Shown: positions 43,007 to 51,046 of the stretch, one piece after another
Layout of the letters: every line of letters begins with the position of its first letter
Numbering within the stretch: the stretch's first letter is position 1
Assembly: GCA_963702535.1 (NCBI GenBank)
Contig: CAVPDG010000007.1
Coordinates: forward strand, 351,005-415,004
Source: CAVPDG01 sp963702535
GTDB taxonomy: Bacteria > Chloroflexota > Anaerolineae > Anaerolineales > UBA4823
Length of the DNA: 64,000 nucleotides
Direction: 5' to 3'
Notes under the pieces: generated by a model
The model's database searches: none
What the model saw: the letters and a program-made list of their open reading frames with translations, nothing else
What the model was told of the DNA's origin: nothing
Position numbers and translations under genes: made by a program

Positions 43007-44416
43007 CTAATACTGGCACTGGGATGGTAAATACGGCTGCAGCAGCTTCTTTTGCGCAGCGCTGCGTTCCGGTAATTGATAGGCGGCTATTCTGCTTTCC
43101 AAAACTCGCTGAACCTTGTGGGCAAGATCGGTTTTCCCGGCATCACCGGCTTGAGCGATGCCCCATTTATTGAATATTTTGGTCAGATAATTATCCCGCC
43201 GGTAAGCAGCCATGGAGCCGAGGCTGAGAAAACTGCCCTCCTGCAGCCCGGCGGCAAGAAGACCCGGAAGCTCAGGATCGACTGCCATCTGTACCCCCTG
43301 GAGCATCCGGTTGGAATATCTCATCATCTCTTCATCGAGGATCGCCTTGTGGAAGCTTCCGCAGGCGAAGCCAGCCAATAATCCCGGATAACACCACACC
43401 TCATTTACTTCTGTCAGGCTGAAGGGAAGCAGCGTGGTCAGCATGGCTTCCATGCCTGCCTGGTAATCCACCGCAGTACCGTCGCCGTAGCCGCCGCAAA
43501 TCACGCAGGGGATGCTCAGGAATTTGCACAGCTCGTAATAGATGACCTGGATAAAGACACATTCGGCGCTGCCATAATTCGGCTGCAGAGTTTGGACATT
43601 GCTGATGGTAGAAAAGTTAGATAAAGAAACCGGATGCCCCGGGGATGTAAGCTGGATGAAAGCCAGCCCCGCCAGGGACATGGCGAAATCATGGATGACA
43701 GTCCCCAGGATACTTTCCGGCCCGGTCATAAACCCCAGGGAACAAGGAAATAAGGATATGGCTTGCTGCTCATCCATGGCGGCGCGCAGGTTGTCCAGGC
43801 ATTCCTGGTCATATGCCAGGGGAGGATTGGGGCAGATGCCCTGGGTCATCACCGGCTGGTCCCAGACATCGTAAAATTCACGAACCAGGCGGAATGCGCG
43901 CCGGGCGCTGCTGTAGACGTCACCATTAAGGGATGTGCTGCTTGTGGCTCGCAAGCCAATGCTGGGGTATTTATCTGAATATTTTAGCGCCATGGCGACT
44001 TGGGAAATAAATTGATCCGGAGCGTCATTGTCAACGGGGTCAGCACAGCCGGGATTGGCGCACTCGTAGAGGGCGGATGTCTCGTTGACCTGGTACATTT
44101 TGATTGCGTCGCTAATCGTACAGCGGCGGATTGCTCCGGTATCGTCATCCAGGATGAACGGCGCGTTGCTAAAGGGTGTGGCAGCGACGACCCTCTTTTG
44201 GGCAGTGAGGCGGTAGTCTTGTTTCGGCGTGGTTGCGAGGGCTTCTTCCAGCAAGCGTTGGGGGATAAATACCTGATCACCCGCAACCCGGGCACCCCGT
44301 TGTTTGAAAAGCGCTCTCACGGCTTCGCTTTGAAAGCGGACACCGATGTTTTCGATGATCTGTAACGCCTGCATGTACGCATTTTGAAGGGTAAGATCTT
44401 CGACGAATTGGCGCAT
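43007..44416 (-). CDS. Second MttB-family methyltransferase (non-pyrrolysine)
   Basis: 469 aa, intact, no in-frame TAG. Family features in order: QNAYMQALQIIENIGVRFQSEAVRALFKQRGARV, ISDAIKMYQVNETSALYECANPG, VMTQGICPNPPLAYDQECLD, SLFPCSLGFMTGPESILGTVIHDFAMSLAGLAFIQLTSPGHPVSLSNFSTISNVQTLQPNYGSAECVFIQVIYYELCKFLSIPCVICGGYGDGTAVDYQAGMEAML. It is clearly diverged from the first MttB in this window. It follows the FrlD-like kinase by 39 nt on the same strand, an unusual partnership that suggests a methylated amine released from a sugar-amine adduct. No corrinoid protein nearby. Confidence 0.85.
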   Translation of the reverse strand: MRQFVEDLTLQNAYMQALQIIENIGVRFQSEAVRALFKQRGARVAGDQVFIPQRLLEEALATTPKQDYRLTAQKRVVAATPFSNAPFILDDDTGAIRRCTISDAIKMYQVNETSALYECANPGCADPVDNDAPDQFISQVAMALKYSDKYPSIGLRATSSTSLNGDVYSSARRAFRLVREFYDVWDQPVMTQGICPNPPLAYDQECLDNLRAAMDEQQAISLFPCSLGFMTGPESILGTVIHDFAMSLAGLAFIQLTSPGHPVSLSNFSTISNVQTLQPNYGSAECVFIQVIYYELCKFLSIPCVICGGYGDGTAVDYQAGMEAMLTTLLPFSLTEVNEVWCYPGLLAGFACGSFHKAILDEEMMRYSNRMLQGVQMAVDPELPGLLAAGLQEGSFLSLGSMAAYRRDNYLTKIFNKWGIAQAGDAGKTDLAHKVQRVLESRIAAYQLPERSAAQKKLLQPYLPSQCQY

Positions 44417-44455
44417 CGGTTCAACCTCGCGATTTGGAGGGAGGGTATCGTCTAT

Positions 44456-45279
44456 CTATCTTTCGTAAGATACACCGTACCCAAACGATCCCGCCACCCG
44501 GCAGGTCTGGGCGGCAAAGGTGGCGGCTGTTTCCAGGCAGTGCGGGATTTCTGCGCCAGCGAGATAGCTCAGCATGAAGGCAGCGATGGCGGAATCACCG
44601 GCGCCCATCGTATCGACGGGCTCGACGGGCAGGGCGGGCTGGAAGTAGACCTGCGTCTCCGTCGAAGGCTGCCAGACCCTGCGCACCGCGTGAAGCGACT
44701 GCCAGGCGCGGTCCAAGGCCGGTTATCCACTCAGCGTTTCTACGACTTCCTCCTCGCCCATACTCCCCCAGCGAGATGAAGGCGTAATCCACATGGGGCG
44801 CGACGGCGGCGATGTATTGCGGGGTGGAGTCGTCCGAGAAATCGTAAGAGAGCGGCACGCCGGCGGCTTTGATCTTGGGCAGCTCGCTCTCGCTGTAGGA
44901 GTAGCAGCCGGAGTGCACCAGGTCGAAGGAGCGCATGTATTCCAGGTCGAAGCGATCCAGGATGTAGGGGTGGTCTTTTCGCACGCCGCCGAGGTTGCTG
45001 CCCAGGAAGACCCGCTCGCCGCCGAGCAGGGTGACGCAGGCGCAGCCGTTCTCGCCGGCGCACTTGCTTGCATTTGATCGTCTCGATTTCGAGCGCCTGA
45101 AGCGTGGCGATGACGTGCTCGGCTTCAGGTATCGTCGCCGAAGATGCCCATGTAGGCGGCGTGCGCCCCAAGCTGTTTGGCGAAGACGGCAAAGTTGAGG
45201 CTGTTGCCGCCGGGGTACATGATTTTTGGTGCTCGTATTTGTCGACGACGTTATCGCCAAAGCCAAGGACTCTGCGCAT
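44456..45279 (-). CDS. FrlD-like PfkB-family sugar kinase, frameshifted
   Basis: About 274 aa in four frame segments (breaks near 45180, 45080, 44770 and 44715). Start MRRVLGFGDNVVDKYEHQK parallels the FrlD opening (GDNxVDxY); the middle has VTLLGGERVFLGSNLGGVRKDHPYIL, DLVHSGCYSYSESELPKIKAAGVPLSYDFSDDSTPQYIA (the FrlD-typical DFSD) and the C-terminal PfkB signature VEPVDTMGAGDSAIAAFMLSYLAG with catalytic Asp in GAGD. The fructoselysine 6-kinase group is therefore the best match. Many indels could mean decay, but the same error type affects neighbours. Between FrlB-like deglycase and MttB. Confidence 0.7.
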
Positions 45280-45307
45280 CGATCGCTTTGTCTCCCAGAC
45301 TATTCCG

Positions 45308-45341
45308 AAAAATGGGGATTGCGTGAGCGCACCCCATTTTT
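45308..45341 (-). terminator. Hairpin between deglycase and kinase genes
   Basis: AAAAATGGGG and CCCCATTTTT arms with an inner GCG/CGC step, just before the SIS gene stop (45346) and 28 nt upstream of the kinase start on the minus strand. It resembles a terminator or an intercistronic attenuator, as T5 follows the stem on either strand. Confidence 0.6.
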
Positions 45342-45345
45342 GCGG

Positions 45346-46314
45346 TTAATATTGGACCTTCCACATGTAGCGGCGCGTCTCTACGGGGTGCTGGCGCACT
45401 TCTGCCAGGGCGTCGCGGTAGGCGGTCATCACGCTGTAGAAGAGCAGCGGGTTGAAAACATCGACCACCGCCGGGTCGATCTCGCCGATGCCCAGCGCCC
45501 GGGCGTCGACCACCTCGAGCTTGGCGGCGTAACGCTGCAGGAAGCGCAGGGCGCGCTCGTCGACGGGACGCGTCTTGCCTTCGTTGAGCAGCAGGACGAA
45601 CAGGGTATTCTCATCGACCAGCTCGAAGACGCCATGGAAGAAATCGCCGGAGTGGACCGAGGCGGCGTGCTTGTGCTGCATCTCGTTCATGGCGAAGGCG
45701 GCGAAACTGTAAGCCTGCGCCGTGCTGGCGCCGCTGGACAGGACATACAGGATGGGCTCGTCTTTGTACTACTCGGCGAACTGCCGGGCGCGCGGCAGGA
45801 TCGATTCCACGGCGCGATCGACGATGGAATCGATCGCTTCGATGCCTTCCAGTACCTGGCGCATGATGCGCATAGCCATCCAGAGAGGCGAGCAGGGCGC
45901 TTGCCAGCTGCCAGCCCGAGCGCCATGGGCTGCTGGCGCACCAGCGAGCCGGGTCCCCAGGGGTAGGCAAGGCGGTAATCGGCTTGCGCTTCGATGGGCG
46001 AGCCCGGCTTGAAGGTCAGCGTGACCAGCGTCGAGCCGCGCTCCTTCGCCAGGGCGGCTGCGCCGAGAGTTTCAGCGGTGGTCGCCGTTGTGCGAGCAGA
46101 GGATGGTGAGCGCATTGGCGCCCAGGCGGGCAGGCGGGGCGTGGAGGAATTCGGCGCTGGGGTAAAGCTGCTGTGCAGGCGGCGTCCCTCGCTGGAAATG
46201 AGGTAGTGGGCGGGGTAGAAGTCGACCAGCGAGCCGCCGCAGGCGACGAAGTAGACCTCGTTGAGTGGCGGGATTTTGAGAGACGATTTGGGTGATGATC
46301 TCGGATGGATTCAT
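45346..46314 (-). CDS. FrlB-like SIS-domain sugar-amine deglycase, frameshifted with in-frame TAG
   Basis: About 320 aa. Start MNPSEIITQIVSQNP; then fragments in other frames give VDFYPAHYLISSEG, TAETLGAAALAKERGSTLVTLTFKPGSPIEAQADYRLAYPWG (SIS core), then DEPILYVLSSGASTAQAYSFAAFAMNEMQHKHAASVHSGDFFHGVFELVDENTLFVLLL and the end RRYMWKVQY. The late part parallels FrlB (ESGEFRHGP...; DERRYYGGLVEY), so fructoselysine-6-phosphate deglycase-type function is likely. Breaks lie near 46255, 46085 and 45900; an in-frame TAG at 45771-45769 falls at FAE-TAG-YKDEP, probably a CAG (Gln) in the true gene. Confidence 0.65.
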
Positions 46315-46351
46315 ACTCGCAATGTTTTGAGAGACCTCCAGGTGATAAACT

Positions 46352-46419
46352 CACCGCGAAGACGCCAAGAACGCAAAGTTTTATTAAAACGACCTTTGCG
46401 ACCTTCGCTCCTTAGCGGT
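46352..46419. repeat. Dispersed inverted repeat, probable terminator
   Basis: CACCGCGAAGACGCCAAG plus AACGCAAAG pairs with CTTTGCGACCTTCGCTCC plus TTAGCGGT. It lies just past the small membrane protein gene on the minus strand. Same family as 31081-31113. Confidence 0.6.
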
Positions 46420-46426
46420 CAATAAT

Positions 46427-46651
46427 CTACTCTTTATTCAGGAATTCGAAGAGAGCATAGACCAGGAAAGCGGGCCAGACCAGGCCTTTGAGGAAGCCGA
46501 TCACTTTCTCCTGGGGGGTGGCGGCGCGGCGGATGTAATAGACCCAGGCGCCGATGATGCCCAGGGCGTAAACGGTGTCTGAGCCGCCGCCACGCGCGTG
46601 TATCTCTATTTTCTTGTCTTCCGGTTTGTTTGGGTTGAGTTCGGTAGTCAT
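46427..46651 (-). CDS. Small membrane protein, 74 aa, hypothetical
   Basis: A charged N-terminus (MTTELNPNKPEDKKIEIHARGGGSD) precedes two hydrophobic segments (VYALGIIGAWVYYI and FLKGLVWPAFLVYALFEFL). GGAGCC precedes the ATG. The frame is clean and ends in LNKE. Possibly conserved in the lineage; no function is recognised. Lies 47 nt downstream of the ThDP enzyme. Confidence 0.65.
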   Translation of the reverse strand: MTTELNPNKPEDKKIEIHARGGGSDTVYALGIIGAWVYYIRRAATPQEKVIGFLKGLVWPAFLVYALFEFLNKE

Positions 46652-46698
46652 TTTGGCTCCGATTGATCGATGTGATAGTCACGGATTGTGGTGATTAT

Positions 46699-48369
46699 TT
46701 ATTTGTAATACGCCAGGAACCCCTCGGAGAAATCGTCGGGGTCGATGACAAAATCCAGGATGGCAGATTCGCCGCGGGCGTTTGCCTCCATTGCGCGCTG
46801 GAGGGCGGGAGCGACCTGCTCCGGCTCGCTCACCTGCTCGCCGTAGCACTGGTAGGCGTGCGCCATGCCGACGAAATCGGGCTGCACGGTGAAATCGGTA
46901 GCGATGTAGCGCCCGCCGTCCTCCTTCTGGTGGAATTTGGGCCAGCCCAGGCTATAGTTGTTCAGGATGACCCAGGTGACCGGGGCATTGTACTGCACGG
47001 CGGTGACCACATCCTGGTTGTACATCTGGAAGGCGCCGTCGCCGGTGACGCAGACCACCTTCATCTCGGGGCGCGCCAGCTTGGCGCCAACGGCGCCCAT
47101 CACGCCGCAGCCCATCAGAGTTTGCTCGCCGGGGGCGAGACAGCCATCGATATCCAGCACCTGGTAGTAGGGGCTGTAGTAGGTCCACAGGTCTTGCCCG
47201 CCGTTCTCGTGCACCAGGAGGGTGTTTTTCCCAAAGACGTGGTTGATCTGGCGCACGACGGATTTGGTCTGGATGGGCTTGAGGTCCGTGCGGCACTCGG
47301 CTTCGATCTCCTGCACGTAGGCTTCTTTCGCCGCCTGCCAGGTGCGGAAGCGCTCTTGCCAGGCGGGTTGGGGATGCTCCTGCAGAGCGGCGTAGATGGC
47401 GGAAAGCACGAGCTGGGCGTCGCCGACGATGGGCAGGTCGGGGATCCAGTTGCGCCCGATCTCGAAGGCTTCGATATCGACCTGGATGAACTTTGCGCCG
47501 GGAGGGAAGATCTTCCAGGCGCCGGTCTGGAACTCCTCGTTGCGCGAGCCGACGGTGATGAGCAGGTCGGAGTCCTGGAAAGCCTGCATGCCCAGGCGGG
47601 TGCGGTACAGCCCCACCTGACCGATGGCGAGGGGGTGGTCTTCGGGGAGGACGCCGCGCCCGGAGGGGGTGGTCATCACGGGCATGCCGAGCAGCTCCGC
47701 CAGCGAGCGCGCCACGGCGTGGGCGCCGGAGCGGCGGGCGCCGCCGCCCAGGACGAGCAGCGGGCGCTGCGCCTGGCGCAGCATGGTAACGGCCTGGGCG
47801 ATGCGCTGCGGGTCGCCGGCGGTGCGGATGGCAGGCGTGGCGGGAGTGTATGGGGGAATATCGTAGCGCAGCCGCCCGACCTCCTTGGGCAGCTCGATGA
47901 AGATGGGACCGGGCTGCCCGCCAACCGCCAGGGAGAAGGCGCGGCGCATGACCCAGGGGATCTTCTCGGCGTGCGGGACGCGCACCGCCCACTTGGTGAG
48001 CGGCTTCATCATGCCGATCTGGTCCGTCTCCTGGAAGGCGCCCATGCCGTCGATCTGCCCGCTGGCGGCGGAAGCCAGGGCGATGACCGGGGCGCAGGTC
48101 GCCAGGGCTTCGAGCATGACGGGCGCCAGGTTTGCCACGCCCGGTCCGCTGCCGGCGAAGCACACGGCAGGCTGGTTGGCTGCCAGGGCGTAACCCATCG
48201 CCAGGGCGAGCCCGGCGCCTTCGTGGCGCACCAGGATGGGCTGGATCTCGGGGGCGTCATACAGGGCGTCGTACAGGTCGGCGGAGCTGGTGGGCATGCC
48301 GAAGAGGTATTTGACGTTTTCAGCTTTGAGGATGTCTACAACGGCTTGCCAGCCGGTGAGGTGCGCCAT
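46699..48369 (-). CDS. Thiamine-diphosphate enzyme, acetolactate-synthase-like
   Basis: 556 aa, intact. PYR domain with catalytic Glu in ILVRHEGAGLALAMGYAL, central DHS domain (RPLLVLGGGARRSGA, MPVMTTPSGRGVLPEDHPL) and PP domain with ThDP/Mg motif VTGDGAFQMYNQDVVTAVQYNAPVTWVILNN (GDG...NN). This is the ALS/benzoylformate decarboxylase/sulfoacetaldehyde acetyltransferase-type family; no FAD/AHAS regulatory partner is nearby, so it is probably catabolic. GGAGGC precedes the ATG at 48369; the longer frame starts with TTG and lacks a good site. It may decarboxylate or acetyl-transfer a product of the MttB/Frl cluster. Confidence 0.85.
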   Translation of the reverse strand: MAHLTGWQAVVDILKAENVKYLFGMPTSSADLYDALYDAPEIQPILVRHEGAGLALAMGYALAANQPAVCFAGSGPGVANLAPVMLEALATCAPVIALASAASGQIDGMGAFQETDQIGMMKPLTKWAVRVPHAEKIPWVMRRAFSLAVGGQPGPIFIELPKEVGRLRYDIPPYTPATPAIRTAGDPQRIAQAVTMLRQAQRPLLVLGGGARRSGAHAVARSLAELLGMPVMTTPSGRGVLPEDHPLAIGQVGLYRTRLGMQAFQDSDLLITVGSRNEEFQTGAWKIFPPGAKFIQVDIEAFEIGRNWIPDLPIVGDAQLVLSAIYAALQEHPQPAWQERFRTWQAAKEAYVQEIEAECRTDLKPIQTKSVVRQINHVFGKNTLLVHENGGQDLWTYYSPYYQVLDIDGCLAPGEQTLMGCGVMGAVGAKLARPEMKVVCVTGDGAFQMYNQDVVTAVQYNAPVTWVILNNYSLGWPKFHQKEDGGRYIATDFTVQPDFVGMAHAYQCYGEQVSEPEQVAPALQRAMEANARGESAILDFVIDPDDFSEGFLAYYK

Positions 48370-48563
48370 AGGGAATGCCTCCAAGAATGGGTTGTGATAC
48401 CGAATTATATTCCGAAAAACCGTCCAGCGCCTGGCGCCTGCGTACCTTGTTTCCGGCGCAGCTTCATTCAGGATAAATTGTATCCGCTATTTGTGACATT
48501 CGTCGTTAGGGTAAGGACTGCCATTTTGCTACAATAAAACCGGTAAGCGCGCGGAGGGAGCGC
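48370..48563. promoter_or_regulatory. Divergent intergenic region of ThDP enzyme and formate dehydrogenase operons
   Basis: 194 nt. A -10 TACAAT at 48530-48535 lies upstream of the plus-strand operon without a clear -35. On the minus strand TATAAT (48411-48406) faces the ThDP gene. No operator palindrome is evident; ATTTGTGACATTCGTCG is only faintly CRP/FNR-like. Confidence 0.4.
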
Positions 48564-49103
48564 GTGAGCTTGCATTTCACCAACGGAGGTAATGCCGGTG
48601 AGCGACGAACCCACCCATGCCAAAGCACGCCGCCCGTCAGCCAGCCCCCACCCGATCTGGCGCCGCTGGAGACCATCCTGGCGGAATTCGAGGGCCAAAA
48701 AGGGGCTGTGATCCCCATCTTACAGCGTATTCAAGACGCCTATGGTTACCTGCCCAAAGAGATCATGGCGGTGACCTCGCGAAAGACCAAGATCCCGCTC
48801 AGCCAGCTCTTTGGGGTGGCGACGTTCTATGCCCAGTTCCGCCTGAAGCGGCGCGGGCGGCACCTGATCCGCATCTGCGATGGCACCGCCTGCCACGTGC
48901 GCGGCGCGCCGAAGACGGTGCAGGCGATCGAGAACGCCTTCCAGGTAGCGCCGGGAGACACCTCGCCCGATTACAAGTACACGCTGGAGCTGGTGTACTG
49001 CGTGGGCTCCTGTGGGCTGGCGCCGGTGGCGGTGGTGGACGATAAGGTCTACGGGCAGACCAAGCCGGAGCCGTTCGTCCGGCAGCTCAAGAAGCTGGAG
49101 TAG
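48564..49103 (+). CDS. NuoE/HylA-type [2Fe-2S] subunit of formate dehydrogenase complex
   Basis: About 170-179 aa. Thioredoxin-fold 2Fe-2S protein: PILQRIQDAYGYLPKEIMAVTSRKTKIPLSQLFGVATFYAQF, with Cys pairs in CDGTAC (C-x4-C) and CVGSC (C-x3-C), the four cluster ligands. The raw frame starts at 48564, but the good site GGAGGT at 48585 points to a start at 48593/48599 in another frame (SDEPTHAKARRPSASP), with a shift near the C5 run at about 48650. First gene of the formate dehydrogenase operon, feeding or taking electrons from the NuoF-like subunit. Confidence 0.85.
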   Translation: MSLHFTNGGNAGERRTHPCQSTPPVSQPPPDLAPLETILAEFEGQKGAVIPILQRIQDAYGYLPKEIMAVTSRKTKIPLSQLFGVATFYAQFRLKRRGRHLIRICDGTACHVRGAPKTVQAIENAFQVAPGDTSPDYKYTLELVYCVGSCGLAPVAVVDDKVYGQTKPEPFVRQLKKLE

Positions 49104-49108
49104 CCGCC

Positions 49109-49486
49109 ATGGGTAAATTGACGAATGCGCAAGAGCTGGCGGCTTTACGGGAGAGCCTGAAGGGCTCCATGCAGGAGCGCAAAGCAGAAGAGATTATCAT
49201 CACCGTGGGGATGGGCACCTGCGGGCAGGCGGCGGGCGCCGCGGATACGTTCCAGGCGCTGGAGCGCGAGCTGGCGAAGTGCGGGGTGGCAGCCAGGCTG
49301 CGCTCGGTGGGCTGCATCGGCATGTGCGTCAAGGAACCGCTGGTAGATATCCAGCTTCCCGGGGCGCAGCGGGTGACGTACGCCAACGTGCGCCCGGCGC
49401 AAGTGCCGCGCTTGATCGAGGAGCACGTGCTCAAGGGTCAGGTGGTGAGCGAATGGACGCTGGGCTATGTGCCGGATGAGTGGTAA
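49109..49486 (+). CDS. Thioredoxin-like [2Fe-2S] ferredoxin (HydD/NuoE C-terminal-like)
   Basis: 125 aa. EEIIITVGMGTCGQAAGAADTFQALERELAKCGVAARLRSVGCIGMCVKEPLVDIQLPG: Cys positions C...C...CIGMC fit small thioredoxin-like ferredoxins encoded with bifurcating hydrogenases and NAD-linked formate dehydrogenases, which often end in a YxxV-x-P-E region. It starts 5 nt after the NuoE-like stop (AGTAGCC before the ATG), so is co-transcribed. Confidence 0.8.
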   Translation: MGKLTNAQELAALRESLKGSMQERKAEEIIITVGMGTCGQAAGAADTFQALERELAKCGVAARLRSVGCIGMCVKEPLVDIQLPGAQRVTYANVRPAQVPRLIEEHVLKGQVVSEWTLGYVPDEW

Positions 49487-49509
49487 CTTTAGTGGTAGAG
49501 GGATGAGAA

Positions 49510-51030
49510 ATGGAAACTGAGATCAGCTTGCTGAATCCGCAAGTGCCATCGTACACCGAGCTGCCGTTTTACAGCAAGCAGGTGCGCATAGCCTTGAAGA
49601 ACTGCGGCATCATCGACCCGGAGGACATCGACGAATACATCGCCCGGGACGGCTACCAGGCGCTGGCAAAGGCGCTGACGGAGATGGAGCCGGACGATGT
49701 GATCGGCGTGATGAAGGACTCAGGGCTGCGCGGGCGCGGCGGGGCGGGCTTCTCGACCGGCATCAAGTGGGAGTTCTGCCGCCGCAGCCGCGCCACGCCC
49801 AAGTACGTGATCTGCAACGCCGATGAGGGCGACCCGGGCGCGTTCATGGACCGCTCGATCCTGGAAGGCGACCCGCACAGCCTGATCGAGGGCATGACGA
49901 TCGCCGCCTACGCCATCGGGGCAGAGCATGGCTACGTTTACTGCCGGGCGGAATACCCGCTGGCGATCGCCCACCTGAAGACCGCCATTGCCCAGGCGGA
50001 GGAGTACGGGCTGCTGGGTGAGCAAATCCTGGGCAGCGAATTCAGCTTCCACCTGCACATCAAGGAAGGCGCCGGCGCATTCGTCTGCGGCGAGGAGACG
50101 GCGCTGATGGCTTCCATCGAGGGCAGGCGCGGCGAGCCACGCCCACGCCCGCCGTTCCCGGCTGTCTCCGGGTTGTGGCACAAGCCTTCCAACGTCAATA
50201 ACGTCAAAAGCTACGCCATGACGCCGCAGATCGTCCTGCACGGGGCGGAGTGGTTCAGCAGCATCGGCGCGCCGAAATCTCCCGGCACGGCGATCTTTGC
50301 GCTGACCGGCAACATCAACCGCACCGGGCTGATCGAGGTGCCGATGGGCATCCCGCTGCGCGAGATCATCTACGACATCGGCGGCGGCATTCCGGATGGC
50401 AAAACCTTCAAAGCCGTGCAGACCGGCGGTCCGCTGGGCGGCTGCCTGCCGGAATCGGCGCTGGACACGCCGGTGGACTTCGACTCGCTGGTGCAGGCCG
50501 GGGCGACGATGGGCTCGGGCGGCATGATCGTGGTGGACGAAGATACCTGCATGGTGGAGTTCGCCCGCTACTTCCTGACCTTCGCCTCGGCGGAATCGTG
50601 CGGCAAGTGCGTGCCATGCCGTATCGGCGGGCAGCGGCTGCTGGAGTGCCTGACGCGCATCACGGATGGCAACGGACTGCCCGAAGACCTGGAGGAGATC
50701 GAGCGCATCTCGCGCAATATGCGAGAAGCCTCGCTGTGCGCCCTGGGGCAGCTCACCCCGGGACCGGTGATGGCGGCGCTGCGCTTCTTCCGCGAGGAGT
50801 ATGAAGCCCATATTTATGATAAAAAATGCCCGGCGAAGGTCTGCAAGGGTTTGATCACCTTTACGGTCATCGAAGAGAAATGTGAGGGCTGCATGGTGTG
50901 CCTGCGCAACTGCTCGAGCGAGGCGATCACCGGCTCCAAGCGCATGCCGCATACCATCGACATCGAGCGCTGCTCACGCTGCGGCATCTGCGCCACGGTG
51001 TGCAAATTCGACGCGATTAAGATCGAGTAA
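49510..51030 (+). CDS. NuoF/HylB-type NADH-binding diaphorase subunit with C-terminal 2[4Fe-4S]
   Basis: 506 aa, intact. NADH site GLRGRGGAGFSTGIKWEF, FMN site ICNADEGDPGAFMDRS, EEGAGAFVCGEETALMASIEG, and 4Fe-4S ligands in SAESCGKCVPCRIGG. A bacterial-ferredoxin domain is fused at the C-terminus: CEGCMVCLRNCSSE and CSRCGICATVC. This length and fusion match HydB/HylB subunits of electron-bifurcating NAD/ferredoxin hydrogenases and formate dehydrogenases rather than the shorter complex-I NuoF. Start follows GGGATGAGAA. Expected to exchange electrons with NADH. Confidence 0.9.
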   Translation: METEISLLNPQVPSYTELPFYSKQVRIALKNCGIIDPEDIDEYIARDGYQALAKALTEMEPDDVIGVMKDSGLRGRGGAGFSTGIKWEFCRRSRATPKYVICNADEGDPGAFMDRSILEGDPHSLIEGMTIAAYAIGAEHGYVYCRAEYPLAIAHLKTAIAQAEEYGLLGEQILGSEFSFHLHIKEGAGAFVCGEETALMASIEGRRGEPRPRPPFPAVSGLWHKPSNVNNVKSYAMTPQIVLHGAEWFSSIGAPKSPGTAIFALTGNINRTGLIEVPMGIPLREIIYDIGGGIPDGKTFKAVQTGGPLGGCLPESALDTPVDFDSLVQAGATMGSGGMIVVDEDTCMVEFARYFLTFASAESCGKCVPCRIGGQRLLECLTRITDGNGLPEDLEEIERISRNMREASLCALGQLTPGPVMAALRFFREEYEAHIYDKKCPAKVCKGLITFTVIEEKCEGCMVCLRNCSSEAITGSKRMPHTIDIERCSRCGICATVCKFDAIKIE

Positions 51031-51046
51031 GATAGAGAGCAGAGAC

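Noticed and set aside
36593..44416. Pyrrolysine (TAG) codons in the two MttB-family genes
   Set aside because: Neither gene has an in-frame TAG; both belong to the non-Pyl branch.
46663..48537. 624-codon plus-strand frame opposite the ThDP enzyme
   Set aside because: Shadow frame with low-complexity G/A/D/H composition; the minus strand encodes an intact enzyme.
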